NCBI GenBank assembly: GCA_902826025.1
Contig: CADEDH010000032.1
Coordinates: forward strand, 1-40,846
From: an uncultured Actinomycetes bacterium
GTDB taxonomy: Bacteria; Actinomycetota; Acidimicrobiia; Acidimicrobiales; SZUA-35
Direction of reading: 5' to 3'
Length of the DNA: 40,846 bases
Part shown: in pieces, positions 6,024 to 13,559 of the stretch
How positions within the stretch are numbered: position 1 is the first letter of the stretch
Layout: each line of letters starts with the position of its first letter
Translations under genes and position numbers: made by a program
The notes under the pieces: model-generated
Databases searched by the model: none
What the model saw: only the letters and a program-made list of their open reading frames with translations
Told to the model about the DNA's origin: nothing

Positions 6024-6806
6024 ATGAGCAGCGGGAGCGACAGCGGCGACGAGTTCGCCATCGAGGAGGAGCACGAGAACCACGAACGCTACCTCGTCAC
6101 CTATGCCGACATGATCACCCTGCTGATGGCGCTCTTCGTCATCCTCTACGCCATGGGCGGACCGGCCAAGGAGGAGGAGTACAACGCTTTCGCCAATGGA
6201 GCCCGGGAGGAGATCATCCACCCGCTCGAGGGCGGCATCGGCATCTTCGCGTTCGGAGCCAGCGAGAAGCCGACCGATCCGATTTCCTTCGCCCGCCAGA
6301 AAGAGCCGGTTGAGGTCGGCCCGTCGTCGGCCACCGATCTGGCCAGGGAGCTGGCCGGTGCCGGAGACGGCTTCAAGTCGACGGTCGACGAGCGGGGCGT
6401 GGTCCTCACCGTGCCCGACGGCGCCTTGCTCTTCGCCCCCGGCTCGTCGGAGTTGCTCCAGCCGGGCCGCCAGTTCATGGCGACCGTGGCCGCCATACTC
6501 GGCGGCACCACGAACACCCTCCAGGTGGAGGGCCACACCGACTCATCGCCCCTCAGCGACGGGTCGAACTGGGACCTGTCGAGCGCCAGAGCATCGACCG
6601 TCGTCGAGTCCCTGATCGCAGGCGGGGTTGATGCCGCCCGGCTGCAGGCGGTGGGCTACGCCGACACCCGACCGGTGGCGGACAACGCCACCGCGGAGGG
6701 CCGGCGCCGTAACCGACGGGTGGAGGTAGTGGTCCACGTGCAGTACGAGTCGGCGGCCCCCGACCCCATCGACCTCAGACCGATCGTCGATCCGGCCACC
6801 GGCTGA
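6024..6806 (+). CDS. motB: Flagellar motor stator protein MotB
   Basis: A 260-residue partner of MotA that anchors the stator to peptidoglycan. The start is ATG 6024, 10 bp after the motA stop. The acidic N-terminus (EEEHENHERY) precedes one transmembrane helix, TYADMITLLMALFVILYAM, near residues 27-45. Its conserved Asp (YAD) is the ion-carrying residue in the family. A linker follows, then an OmpA-like peptidoglycan-binding domain at about 165-250 with EGHTDSSPL and the NRRVEV end. The gene is clearly co-transcribed with motA and is followed by a terminator-like hairpin overlapping its stop codon. Stators lacking adjacent motor genes are common in actinobacteria. Confidence 0.95.
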   Translation: MSSGSDSGDEFAIEEEHENHERYLVTYADMITLLMALFVILYAMGGPAKEEEYNAFANGAREEIIHPLEGGIGIFAFGASEKPTDPISFARQKEPVEVGPSSATDLARELAGAGDGFKSTVDERGVVLTVPDGALLFAPGSSELLQPGRQFMATVAAILGGTTNTLQVEGHTDSSPLSDGSNWDLSSARASTVVESLIAGGVDAARLQAVGYADTRPVADNATAEGRRRNRRVEVVVHVQYESAAPDPIDLRPIVDPATG

Positions 6807-6814
6807 ATAGCCGG
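6799..6814 (+). terminator. Hairpin at the motB stop codon
   Basis: CCGGCT (6799-6804) and AGCCGG (6809-6814) form a 6-bp stem with loop GAAT, overlapping the TGA stop. It may end the motAB transcript, but no T-run follows, as is common in high-GC genomes. Confidence 0.4.
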
Positions 6815-6952
6815 GGCGTACTTGGTGACCGGGCGCGCTGAAGCAGCCCCGAACCCAGGCCAGCAGGTCGGTGATCACCACAGGAACGGCGCAACAGGTG
6901 GGCCACGCAGTCTGACGCTTCGCCCTGGGTCGGGCTTACGAGGGGCTCCCTC

Positions 6953-7380
6953 TCACGCGCGGGAGGTCTGCTCCGGGTGGTGGCCCTGAACCCGCCCCCG
7001 GCACGACCAACACCGTCCCACCCAACCGTGAACCGGGCCACCGTCGGGGCCAGCGCTCCCAGATCCAACTGCCACTGCTCCGCATCCCGCTCTTGCGCGA
7101 CATCGCCCCCGCAATTCGGCGAAACACGCCGGCAGCGGAGCGTCGGCTACCCACCGCACCAGCCCTGCGTTCCGGGCCGGCCTGTTCGTCCACTGGGTTC
7201 CCCCTAGAGCGAACGGGGCCGCCAGCCGCTTCGCCCCACGGCGAGCCTCCCCAAGGAGCTTCTCAGCTCTGCGATCCGGGCATTCCGCTCAGCCAGCTGA
7301 ACGTCCCGCTCCGCCAGCGGCAATTCGAGCCGAGCCGCAACAGGCTCCGACCGGGCCTCCACACCAGCCAACTCACCCAC
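6953..7380 (-). pseudogene. IS66-family transposase relic, multiple frameshifts
   Basis: Minus-strand reading shows pieces of an IS66 TnpC N-terminal region spread over several frames. There is a leucine-zipper-like piece, LAERDVQLAERNARIAELRS (about 7260-7320). Then comes EKLLGEARRGAKRLAAPFAL (below about 7268), NCGGDVAQERDAEQWQLDLG with LAPTVARFTVG in another frame, and VGRCWSCRGRVQGHHPEQTS ending at 6953. The order matches the coiled coil, the KRxAAPF segment, the CPxCGG zinc-binding motif and the GRCxxCxxRVQGxHPEQTSDA block of the family. At least two frame changes and a missing segment are visible, and the whole catalytic C-terminus is absent. It is a dead fragment. The rest of 6815-7481 shows nothing I can support. 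Confidence 0.75.
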
Positions 7381-7481
7381 CACACGAACCCGGAATCAGC
7401 GGCTCCGATCACTCGGGGCCCCACCCCCGCACGCCGCCACCTGTCTACCCACCCGGCCTCCACAAGGGTTGGGCCTCGGGC

Positions 7482-8216
7482 CTATTGCCCCGCCGATCCG
7501 CTGCCCACACCGGGCCCCGGCCCAGCGATCCAGCGGTAGCCGAGTCCCGGCTCGGTCCGAATCACGGTGGGACGACCGGCGTTGTCGCCCAACTTGCGCC
7601 GCAACTGTGACAGGTAGGTCCGCAGGTAGCTCGACTCGGAGCCGTAGCTCTCACCCCAGACCGCCTTGAGTAAGAACTCGTGGCTCAGGAGACGGCCCGG
7701 ATGGGCCGCCAAGACCAGCAGGAGCCCCAGCTCGTTCGGCGTGAGCGGCACGTCGACGCCACGGTGGCGTAGCGACCGGTCGGCCGGGACGAGCACATAG
7801 TCACCGAACACCACCCGGTCCGGAGCCGACCCGTGAGGGCCCGGGGCTCCTGTGACACCCCGTCGCAAGCCAGCCCGGATGCGGGCCTCGAGCTCCGACG
7901 GGTCGAACGGTTTGGTGACGTAGTCGTCGGCCCCGGCGTCGAGCGCCGCAACTTTCTGGGCCTGGTCGTCGCGGGCCGACAGCACCAGCACCGGCACCTG
8001 GGACCATGACCGCAGCGCCCGCAGCACGTCGACCCCGTCGAGATCAGGCAGCCCGAGGTCGAGCACCACGAGCCCTACGGCGGGTGTTGCGGCGGCGCTG
8101 AGGCAGCCGGTGCCGTCGGCCGCCTCGATCACGGTGTGGCCTAGGGCTCGGAGCTTGGCCCCCAGGGTCAGGCGGATGTTGGCCTCGTCGTCGACCAGGA
8201 GGATGGCGTCGCTCAT
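7482..8216 (-). CDS. kdpE: KdpE-like OmpR-family response regulator
   Basis: A 244-residue response regulator. The receiver domain spans residues 4-115, with acidic DDE (9-11), the phosphorylation site Asp53 in VVLDLGLPD and Lys102 in TKPF. A winged-helix Trans_reg_C domain covers about 140-230, with LTPNELGLLLVL, YLRTYLSQLRRKLGD and RTEPGLGYRW. YLRTYLSQLR in this context is typical of KdpE. Its ATG (8214-8216) overlaps the kinase stop by 4 bp, so the two are translationally coupled. KdpE classically activates kdpFABC potassium-pump genes, but none are nearby; the target here is therefore open. Confidence 0.9.
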   Translation of the reverse strand: MSDAILLVDDEANIRLTLGAKLRALGHTVIEAADGTGCLSAAATPAVGLVVLDLGLPDLDGVDVLRALRSWSQVPVLVLSARDDQAQKVAALDAGADDYVTKPFDPSELEARIRAGLRRGVTGAPGPHGSAPDRVVFGDYVLVPADRSLRHRGVDVPLTPNELGLLLVLAAHPGRLLSHEFLLKAVWGESYGSESSYLRTYLSQLRRKLGDNAGRPTVIRTEPGLGYRWIAGPGPGVGSGSAGQ

Positions 8217-9268
8217 GGGCTGCCTGTCGGCGGGCGGAGCACGATCGTGAACGTGGCGCCTCCACCGATGGTGTCGTCCAGCCGAATGGCTCCGCCCTGG
8301 GCCGCCACCAGGCTGGTGGCGATCGACAGTCCGAGGCCAGTGGAGGTGGACCCATCGGGCCGGCGCCCCGAATGGAACTCCCGGAAGATCAATTCCCGCT
8401 GCTCAGACGGGACCCCGGGCCCATGATCGATGACCCGCAGCTCGTAGCCGTCGCGCCCCACGTGACGACCCTCGACCCGCACCGTCGAATCCTCCGGGGC
8501 GAACTCCACGGCGTTCTCGACGAGGTTCAACAACGCCTGCTCGACCAGCAGGGAGTCCAGCACCAGAGGCGGCGACGGCTCGTCGACATCGAGCTCCACG
8601 ATCACCCCACGTTCATCCACCCGCCCGATCGTGGTCTGGGCCACGCCCACCAGATCTACGATCTCCGGCGCCGGCACGACGGCCGTGGCCTGAATGCGGG
8701 CCACCTGCAACACCCGGTTCACCAGGTGTTCGAGCCTGGTCGTCTCGTCCACGACGGCCTTGGCCAGCCGGTCGAACTCGGCCTCAGACAGGCTCCGGCG
8801 GTGGCAGGCCAGAGTAGCGGCGGCTGTCCGGAGGCTGGTGAGCGGGGTCCGCAAGTTATGACCAGCCGCAGCGAAGAAGGCGGCCCGGTGCCGCTCTATC
8901 TCGGCCGCAGTGCGGGCTTCGGCCGCCATCCGGATGGCCTCAGCCTCGGCCCGTTGCACCGTCCGCAGCCGCTCCAAGAGGGTGGCCACGGTGATGGCTA
9001 CGAACACATAGGTGACGAGGGCAAGCACGTCCTCCCGTTTGCCCAGGCTGAACCGCCAGCGGGGCGGGATGAAGACGTATGACAGCGCGGCGGCGCTCAC
9101 GATCGAGGCCAGCAGACCCTCGCTGCGACCGAGGAGGGCCGAGCCGGTCACGCACACGAGGAGGAGCAGCACCGCAGTAGCGACGTCGGCGCCGATCAAC
9201 GCTGCCACGGCGCTGGTGGCGCCCACGGCGACCAGAGGCGCGAACCGGCGGGCCAGATGTGTTCCCAT
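8213..9268 (-). CDS. KdpD-like sensor histidine kinase lacking the N-terminal sensor
   Basis: A 351-residue membrane kinase starting at ATG 9268 (a TTG at 9277 is possible). Four closely spaced hydrophobic segments in residues 10-100 form a DUF4118/KdpD transmembrane module with the signature YVFIPPRWRFSLG. A HisKA domain follows with the phospho-acceptor His137 in GHNLRTPLTSL (Asn where Glu/Asp is usual). The HATPase domain has LVENAVEFAP (N box), DHGPGVP (G1), FREFHSG and GLGLSIA (G2). Compared with full KdpD (about 900 residues), the N-terminal KdpD sensor and USP-like domains are absent. It pairs with the overlapping kdpE-like gene. It may sense ion or osmotic state through the membrane module alone (inference). 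Confidence 0.88.
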   Translation of the reverse strand: MGTHLARRFAPLVAVGATSAVAALIGADVATAVLLLLVCVTGSALLGRSEGLLASIVSAAALSYVFIPPRWRFSLGKREDVLALVTYVFVAITVATLLERLRTVQRAEAEAIRMAAEARTAAEIERHRAAFFAAAGHNLRTPLTSLRTAAATLACHRRSLSEAEFDRLAKAVVDETTRLEHLVNRVLQVARIQATAVVPAPEIVDLVGVAQTTIGRVDERGVIVELDVDEPSPPLVLDSLLVEQALLNLVENAVEFAPEDSTVRVEGRHVGRDGYELRVIDHGPGVPSEQRELIFREFHSGRRPDGSTSTGLGLSIATSLVAAQGGAIRLDDTIGGGATFTIVLRPPTGSP

Positions 9269-9331
9269 GCACCCCAATCGGCGCCACGAGTCAGGGCCTG
9301 AGCTACGCGAGGTCGGCTGATACGACGCGCC

Positions 9332-9420
9332 GTCTACTGGGCCAAGCTGGGACGCAGGTAAAGCGCGGCTCTTGGATCAGGGGGCTCCGACTCCGGAAGG
9401 GCCTGGGTGACCCAGTAGAC
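9332..9420. repeat. 10-bp inverted repeat flanking 69 bp near tRNA-Ser
   Basis: GTCTACTGGG (9332-9341) and CCCAGTAGAC (9411-9420) are perfect inverted repeats. They lie between the kinase gene and the 3' end of tRNA-Ser(CGA). They could be the ends of a tiny mobile relic or a structured RNA element; nothing else supports either. Confidence 0.3.
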
Positions 9421-9500
9421 GAGTTGGGTGAAAGTTTGGCGTCTGAGACGGCAACAACTCGGCTCACATCGGAGCTGTTTTCCCTCGTCAGAGGCCCCGT

Positions 9501-9590
9501 TGGCGGAAGGTGTGGGATTCGAACCCACGGTGACCCGGAGGCCACAACGGCTTTCGAGGCCGCCCCATTCGTCCGCTCTGGCAACCTTCC
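9501..9590 (-). tRNA. tRNA-Ser (anticodon CGA)
   Basis: Minus-strand tRNA with acceptor stem GGAAGGT pairing with ACCTTCC, discriminator G and an encoded CCA (9501-9503). The anticodon loop CTCGAAA within stem GCGGC/GCCGT gives anticodon CGA, for UCG serine codons. The long variable arm and GGTTCGAATCC T-arm are typical of tRNA-Ser. A -10-like TAGTCT (minus strand of 9598-9603) sits only 7 nt upstream of the mature 5' end, so the primary transcript may need little or no 5' trimming. Confidence 0.97.
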
Positions 9591-9657
9591 GGGGTCGAGA
9601 CTAGCGGCCCCCGCCCCGATCCACGACGACTTTCGCCCACCACTGCGAGCCCGATCG

Positions 9658-9780
9658 GCGAACTCTGACAGGGGATGCCGTAGGGCGGTTCCTGAGGTCA
9701 GAGTTCCGAGCGACCCAGGTTGCCAGCGGCGAACTCTGACGGGGCGTCGCGCAAAGCGACATCCGATGTCAGAGATCGCC
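9658..9780. repeat. Two tandem copies of a palindromic repeat
   Basis: Copy 1 has arms GAACTCTGAC (9660-9669) and GTCAGAGTTC (9697-9706), a perfect 10-bp stem. Copy 2 has GCGAACTCTGAC (9729-9740) and GTCAGAGATCGC (9768-9779), 11 of 12 pairing, with a nested hairpin GTCGC-GCAAA-GCGAC (9746-9760). The 5' arms are identical over GGCGAACTCTGAC, while the loops differ. This looks like a REP-type or miniature palindromic element between tRNA-Ser and the convergently placed oxidoreductase end. Confidence 0.7.
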
Positions 9781-9801
9781 GGCCTGGGCCGGCCGACGGG
9801 C

Positions 9802-10803
9802 TCAGCCGGCGGCGGCGAAGACGGCGTCGATGACCCGCATGTTGGCCACCGAGTCTTCCAGCGTGACGTGGGGCGGGGCGCCGTCGAGCACGTGGGCGGC
9901 GAAGGCGTCGGCCTGGGTGGCGTACTCGTCGACCGCCCGGAATTCGATCCGCCGTACCGCCGGCTCCTCCGGCGGCGCCCCGCCCTGGGTCACGGTGATC
10001 CACGTTGGCCGCTCCAGCGGGATGTTGAACGGGATCCACAGCTCGATCCGCCCCGCCTCCCCCATGATGTGGCACCACTGCCCGTGCTCCATCACCGTCG
10101 AACAGGCGAACGTGGCCGTCCCGTTGGGGAATCGCAGCAGCCCGGCCGTCACCGTGTCGGTCCCGAAGCTGGCCCCACCCGAATGATCCCGGTCGATCGT
10201 GGCCCCCACCACCTCGGGCTCGGTGCCGAACAGCCACCGGGCCGAGTTGATGGCGTAGCACCCCACGTCGTACAGCGCCCCGCCGCCGGCCTCCACGATG
10301 TTGCGGATGTTGCCCCCGTCGGTGTTGCGGTACCCGAAGAAGGTCTGAATGTGACGTAGTGGCCCGATCGCCCCCGAGTCCACCAGACGCTTCACCTCCA
10401 GCCATGTCGGGTGCGTCCGGTACATGAACGCCTCCACCACCTTCACCCCCGCCGCCTCGGCCGCCGCCAGCACCTGCTCGGCCTCCGCTGCGTTCATGGC
10501 CAGCGGTTTCTCGGCCAACACATGCTTGCCCGCCGCGATCGCCTTGAGGTTCCACTCGGTGTGCAGATGGTTGGGCAGCGGGTTGTAGACGGCGTCGATC
10601 TCCGGGTCGGCCAGCAGCTCCTCGTAGCTCCCGTAGGCCCCTTCGATCCCCTGCTCCCGGGCCACGGCCCGGGCCCCCTCCAACGACCGGGACCCGATGG
10701 CATCCACCCGGCACCGCCCGCTCTTCACGATCCCGGGGATCACCTTCTCGGTCCCGATCAAGGCGGTGGAGATGACGCCGAGGCGCAGCACAGGTTCGCT
10801 CAT
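9802..10803 (-). CDS. Gfo/Idh/MocA-family NAD(P)-dependent oxidoreductase
   Basis: A 333-residue cytosolic dehydrogenase of the glucose-fructose oxidoreductase/inositol dehydrogenase family, which oxidises or reduces sugars and cyclitols. The N-terminal Rossmann half begins LRLGVISTALIG and contains the family's AEKPLAMN motif (EKP with the catalytic-site Lys) near residue 97. The C-terminal alpha/beta half has the usual GGGALYDVGCYAINSARWL block (Asp/His-type active-site region) near 176-195. The start is ATG 10803. TAGAAC (minus strand of 10810-10815) is 6 nt upstream, so the mRNA is probably leaderless. It is divergent from the AlkD-like gene. Substrate not predictable; confident at family level. 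Confidence 0.92.
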   Translation of the reverse strand: MSEPVLRLGVISTALIGTEKVIPGIVKSGRCRVDAIGSRSLEGARAVAREQGIEGAYGSYEELLADPEIDAVYNPLPNHLHTEWNLKAIAAGKHVLAEKPLAMNAAEAEQVLAAAEAAGVKVVEAFMYRTHPTWLEVKRLVDSGAIGPLRHIQTFFGYRNTDGGNIRNIVEAGGGALYDVGCYAINSARWLFGTEPEVVGATIDRDHSGGASFGTDTVTAGLLRFPNGTATFACSTVMEHGQWCHIMGEAGRIELWIPFNIPLERPTWITVTQGGAPPEEPAVRRIEFRAVDEYATQADAFAAHVLDGAPPHVTLEDSVANMRVIDAVFAAAG

Positions 10804-10875
10804 GGCCGAGTTCTACCACCCCGGAGCTCCGGGACCGCCCGATCCCGCCGACTTCCCCTGTGCTACACCGGAGCG

Positions 10876-11577
10876 GTGGCCCCGCTCCCCTCCCCCACCG
10901 ACGCCGTTGCGGCACTGGTGGCCGCCCTGCGCGCCGCGCTCGAACAAGCCGCCGTACCCGGCCAGGCCGAGCCGATGACGGCCTACATGAAGCACCAGTT
11001 CACCTTCCTCGGCGTCCCCGCCCCCGCCCGCCGGGCCGCCCAGAAGCCCACCCTCGACACCCTGGCCGACGCCACCGGCGACGAGCTGGTCGCCTTCGCC
11101 CAGGCCTGCTGGGCCGACGCCGGCGGCCGGGAGATCCAGTACGCCGCGGCCGACGCTCTCCGCCGTCACAACAAGGCCCTCGACCCGGCTCACCTCCCCG
11201 CCCTGGCCGACCTGATCACCACTCGCCCCTGGTGGGACACGGTCGACGCTCTGGCCACCCACGCCGTGGGCCCCCTGGTGGCCCGCCACCCCGAGCTGTC
11301 GTCCATCATGGACGCCTGGATCGACGGCGATGACCGGTGGCTGGCCCGAACCGCCATCCTCCACCAGCTCCTGTGGAAGGACCGCACCGACGCCCAGCGC
11401 CTCTTCGCCTACGCCGACCGCCGAGCCGCCGACACCGACTTCTTCATCCGCAAGGCCCTCGGCTGGGCCCTGCGCCAGTACGCCCGCACCGATCCCGACG
11501 CCGTGCGGGCCTACGTCGACTCGCGGGTCGACCGCCTCTCGCCCCTCACCCGACGCGAAGCACTCAAGCGGATCTGA
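10876..11577 (+). CDS. AlkD-like DNA alkylation repair protein
   Basis: A 233-residue HEAT-repeat DNA glycosylase of the AlkD family, which removes alkylated bases such as 3-methyl- and 7-methyl-purines. Family landmarks are YMKHQFTFLGVPAPARR near residues 36-52, WWDTVDALATHAVG near 117-130, RTAILHQLLWKDRTD near 156-170 and FFIRKALGWALRQYARTDP near 190-208. The last has the Arg/Trp/Arg surface typical of AlkD. The GTG start at 10876 gives the family's usual length. TACACC at 10864-10869 lies 6 nt upstream, consistent with a leaderless message; ATG 10976 would truncate the fold. Its 3' end overlaps the convergent MerE-like gene by 14 bp. Confidence 0.92.
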   Translation: MAPLPSPTDAVAALVAALRAALEQAAVPGQAEPMTAYMKHQFTFLGVPAPARRAAQKPTLDTLADATGDELVAFAQACWADAGGREIQYAAADALRRHNKALDPAHLPALADLITTRPWWDTVDALATHAVGPLVARHPELSSIMDAWIDGDDRWLARTAILHQLLWKDRTDAQRLFAYADRRAADTDFFIRKALGWALRQYARTDPDAVRAYVDSRVDRLSPLTRREALKRI

Positions 11578-11938
11578 CCCCGTCGCCCGCCGGCAACGCA
11601 CAGACGAGTTCGCCCCGCTGCCCCTTGCGGACCAGCCAGAATCCCCGGGCCGTGCCGGCCAGCCACGTCGACGCCACGACCCCGCCGGCCACCACGGTGT
11701 GTTCCCGCAGTAGCCCGCCCAGCACGGTCCCACCGAACATCGAGCCCAGCACCGCCAATGTCCAGGGCAGGTGGCACGGGCAGGCCAGGAACGACCACAC
11801 CAGCCATCGTCGACCCCGCCGCTCCAGCACCGAGGTCGACCTGGGCGCCAGCGCGGCGGGCGCCTCCGGTACGTCCGGCATCTCCGATGTCCCGGTCGAC
11901 GACGCTGTCGACCCGGCCACCGGGGATCCCGCGTTCAC
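11564..11938 (-). CDS. MerE-like CPCH-motif membrane protein
   Basis: About 124 residues from GTG 11938 (an internal ATG at 11881 would give 105). After a 45-residue Ala/Ser/Pro-rich N-terminus, the core WSFLACPCHLPWTLAVLGS, then GTVLGGLLREH, aligns by eye with the mercury transporter MerE (LTCPCHLPILAVVLAGTTAG). Both share CPCHLP at the first of two membrane helices (residues 48-68 and about 83-102). The Cys-Pro-Cys-His motif (53-56) is the metal-binding element in MerE, which moves inorganic and organic mercury inward. No merA, merR or merT is nearby, so the substrate here is uncertain; it may be a general thiophilic-metal or thiol-related membrane protein. The N-terminal extension is unusual. 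Confidence 0.65.
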   Translation of the reverse strand: MNAGSPVAGSTASSTGTSEMPDVPEAPAALAPRSTSVLERRGRRWLVWSFLACPCHLPWTLAVLGSMFGGTVLGGLLREHTVVAGGVVASTWLAGTARGFWLVRKGQRGELVCALPAGDGVRSA

Positions 11939-12034
11939 CTCGACCGTCCCGAACGCGGCATCACCGGCCAGGTATCGGCCCCGAGGCGAGCGACCTTTAC
12001 CCGGGTGGCACCGACAGTCCCCCGGAAGTCCGGC

Positions 12035-12667
12035 TCAGGCCGACGGGGCGTCGGCGTAGCGGAGGTACGGCTTGCGTTCCTCCACGTTGGCGAACATCTT
12101 GCGGGCCTCGTCGGTCGACACCGCCAGCGACACGATCACCCGGTCGCCGGGCCGCCAATCGGCCGGGGTGGCGATCGGGGCCTTCTCCGTTGCCTGCAGC
12201 GCGTCGAGCACCCGGAGCAGTTCGTCGAAGTTGCGGCCAACCGACTTGGGGTAAGTGAGCGACAGCTTGATCCGGTTGTCGGGCCCGATCACGAACACCG
12301 AACGGACGGTGCTGGTGTCGCCCTCCCCGGGGTGGATCATGTCGTACAGCTCGGCGACCTTGCGATCGGGGTCGGCGATGATCGGGAAGTTGAGCGCGTT
12401 CCCCGTCACCTCGCCGATGTCGGGGGCCCACCCCCGGTGGTCCTCGATCGGGTCGACCGACAGGGCGATCACCTTGGTGCCCCGCTTGTCGAACTCACCC
12501 TTCAGACCGGCAACCCGGCCCAGCTCGGTAGTGCACACCGGCGTGTAGTCGGCCGGATGGCTGAACAGGACCGCCCATGAGTCGCCCTTCCACTCATGGA
12601 AGTCGATCCTCCCGTCGGTGGTGTCGGCGTTGAAGTCGGGGGCGACGTCGCCCAGATGCAGGCTCAT
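12035..12667 (-). CDS. 1-Cys peroxiredoxin (Prx6 subfamily)
   Basis: A 210-residue thiol peroxidase that reduces hydrogen peroxide and organic hydroperoxides. The thioredoxin-fold domain has the peroxidatic Cys45 in SHPADYTPVCTTELG, with PVCTTE being the Prx6 form. The long C-terminal domain contains GRNFDELLRVLDALQ and the subfamily's ATPADWRPGD segment. No resolving Cys is present in the expected 2-Cys position. The start is ATG 12667 with GAGAGGAA about 6 nt upstream. It is divergent from the enoyl-CoA hydratase gene; a 15-bp palindrome between them may be the operator of a redox or lipid regulator. Confidence 0.95.
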   Translation of the reverse strand: MSLHLGDVAPDFNADTTDGRIDFHEWKGDSWAVLFSHPADYTPVCTTELGRVAGLKGEFDKRGTKVIALSVDPIEDHRGWAPDIGEVTGNALNFPIIADPDRKVAELYDMIHPGEGDTSTVRSVFVIGPDNRIKLSLTYPKSVGRNFDELLRVLDALQATEKAPIATPADWRPGDRVIVSLAVSTDEARKMFANVEERKPYLRYADAPSA

Positions 12668-12729
12668 GACCGTTCCTCTCGTTGGTGCAGCTCGCCGGCC
12701 TCGACGGCCCAGCGACTATGTACGGACAT

Positions 12730-12744
12730 TCTAACAAAGTTAGA
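12730..12744. promoter_or_regulatory. 15-bp palindrome TCTAAC-AAA-GTTAGA
   Basis: A perfect 6-bp inverted repeat around AAA, in the 118-bp space between the divergent peroxiredoxin and enoyl-CoA hydratase genes. It lies 62 bp from the first and 41 bp from the second. Size and symmetry fit a dimeric TetR- or MarR-type operator. The regulator is not in the window. Confidence 0.45.
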
Positions 12745-12785
12745 CGGGCGGGCATTCCCGATCACCCCGCCCGTAGTGTGCGGAC

Positions 12786-13559
12786 ATGAGCCTTGTCCTG
12801 TACGAGCGGGTGGATCACGTGGCCACGATCACCCTCAACCGCCCCGAATCCCGCAATGCCATCAACGGCGCCGTCCGCGAGGAGCTCAACGCCGCCTGGG
12901 CCGCCTTCCGGGACGACGAGGACGCCTGGGTGGGCGTGCTCACCGCCAACGGCCCCGTCTTCTCCGCCGGCGCCGACCTGAAGGACTCCACCGGCTCGGT
13001 GGGCACCTTCGGCGGCACGTTTTGGGAGAAGCCGACGATCAACTCGTTCGAGAGCGGCATGGAGCTGTTCAAGCCCACCATCGCCGCCGTCAACGGCCCC
13101 TGCATCGGCTACGGCCTCACCGGCGTGCTGTTCTGCGACTTCGTCATCGCCGGCACCGGGGCCACCTTCTCGTTCCCCGAGGTCTCGATCGGCGTCCCCA
13201 CCATCGTGGGCGCCATCCGCCTCCCCAAGCGCCTCCGCTGGGCCGACGCCATGGAACTGGTCCTCACCGGCAAGCCGATGACGGCCGAGCGGGCCAAGGA
13301 GGTGGGTCTCGTGTGGCGCCTCGTCGAGCCGGACCAGGTGCTGGCCGAGGCCCATGCCTGGGCCGCAACCCTGGCCGAAGCCGCTCCCCTGGCCCAGCGG
13401 GCCACCAAGGAGGTGGCATGGCGCTCGGCCGAGATGGGCTGGATCGAGGCCGTCCGCTTCGGCGAGACGATGCGCAAGGTGGCCGGCGCCACCGACGACG
13501 TGGCCGAAGGCCGACGGGCCTGGGCCGAGAAACGCAAGCCCAACTGGCAGGGGCGCTGA
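12786..13559 (+). CDS. Enoyl-CoA hydratase/isomerase family protein
   Basis: A 257-residue crotonase-fold enzyme acting on acyl-CoA thioesters. Landmarks are VATITLNRPESRNAIN (12-27), the first oxyanion-hole segment FSAGADLKD (59-67), the second in AAVNGPCIGYGLTGVLFCDF (about 100-120), and FSFPEVSIGVP with a Glu at the usual hydratase position. ELVLTGKPMTAERAKEVGLV is the typical C-terminal block. The exact reaction (hydration, isomerisation or another) cannot be read from sequence. TAGTGT (12774-12779) lies 6 nt before the ATG, suggesting a leaderless message. Confidence 0.93.
   Translation: MSLVLYERVDHVATITLNRPESRNAINGAVREELNAAWAAFRDDEDAWVGVLTANGPVFSAGADLKDSTGSVGTFGGTFWEKPTINSFESGMELFKPTIAAVNGPCIGYGLTGVLFCDFVIAGTGATFSFPEVSIGVPTIVGAIRLPKRLRWADAMELVLTGKPMTAERAKEVGLVWRLVEPDQVLAEAHAWAATLAEAAPLAQRATKEVAWRSAEMGWIEAVRFGETMRKVAGATDDVAEGRRAWAEKRKPNWQGR

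Noticed and set aside
9303..9600. Prophage or integrative-element attachment site at tRNA-Ser(CGA)
   Set aside because: No integrase gene and no duplicated tRNA 3' end in the window. The 9332/9411 inverted repeat alone is not enough.
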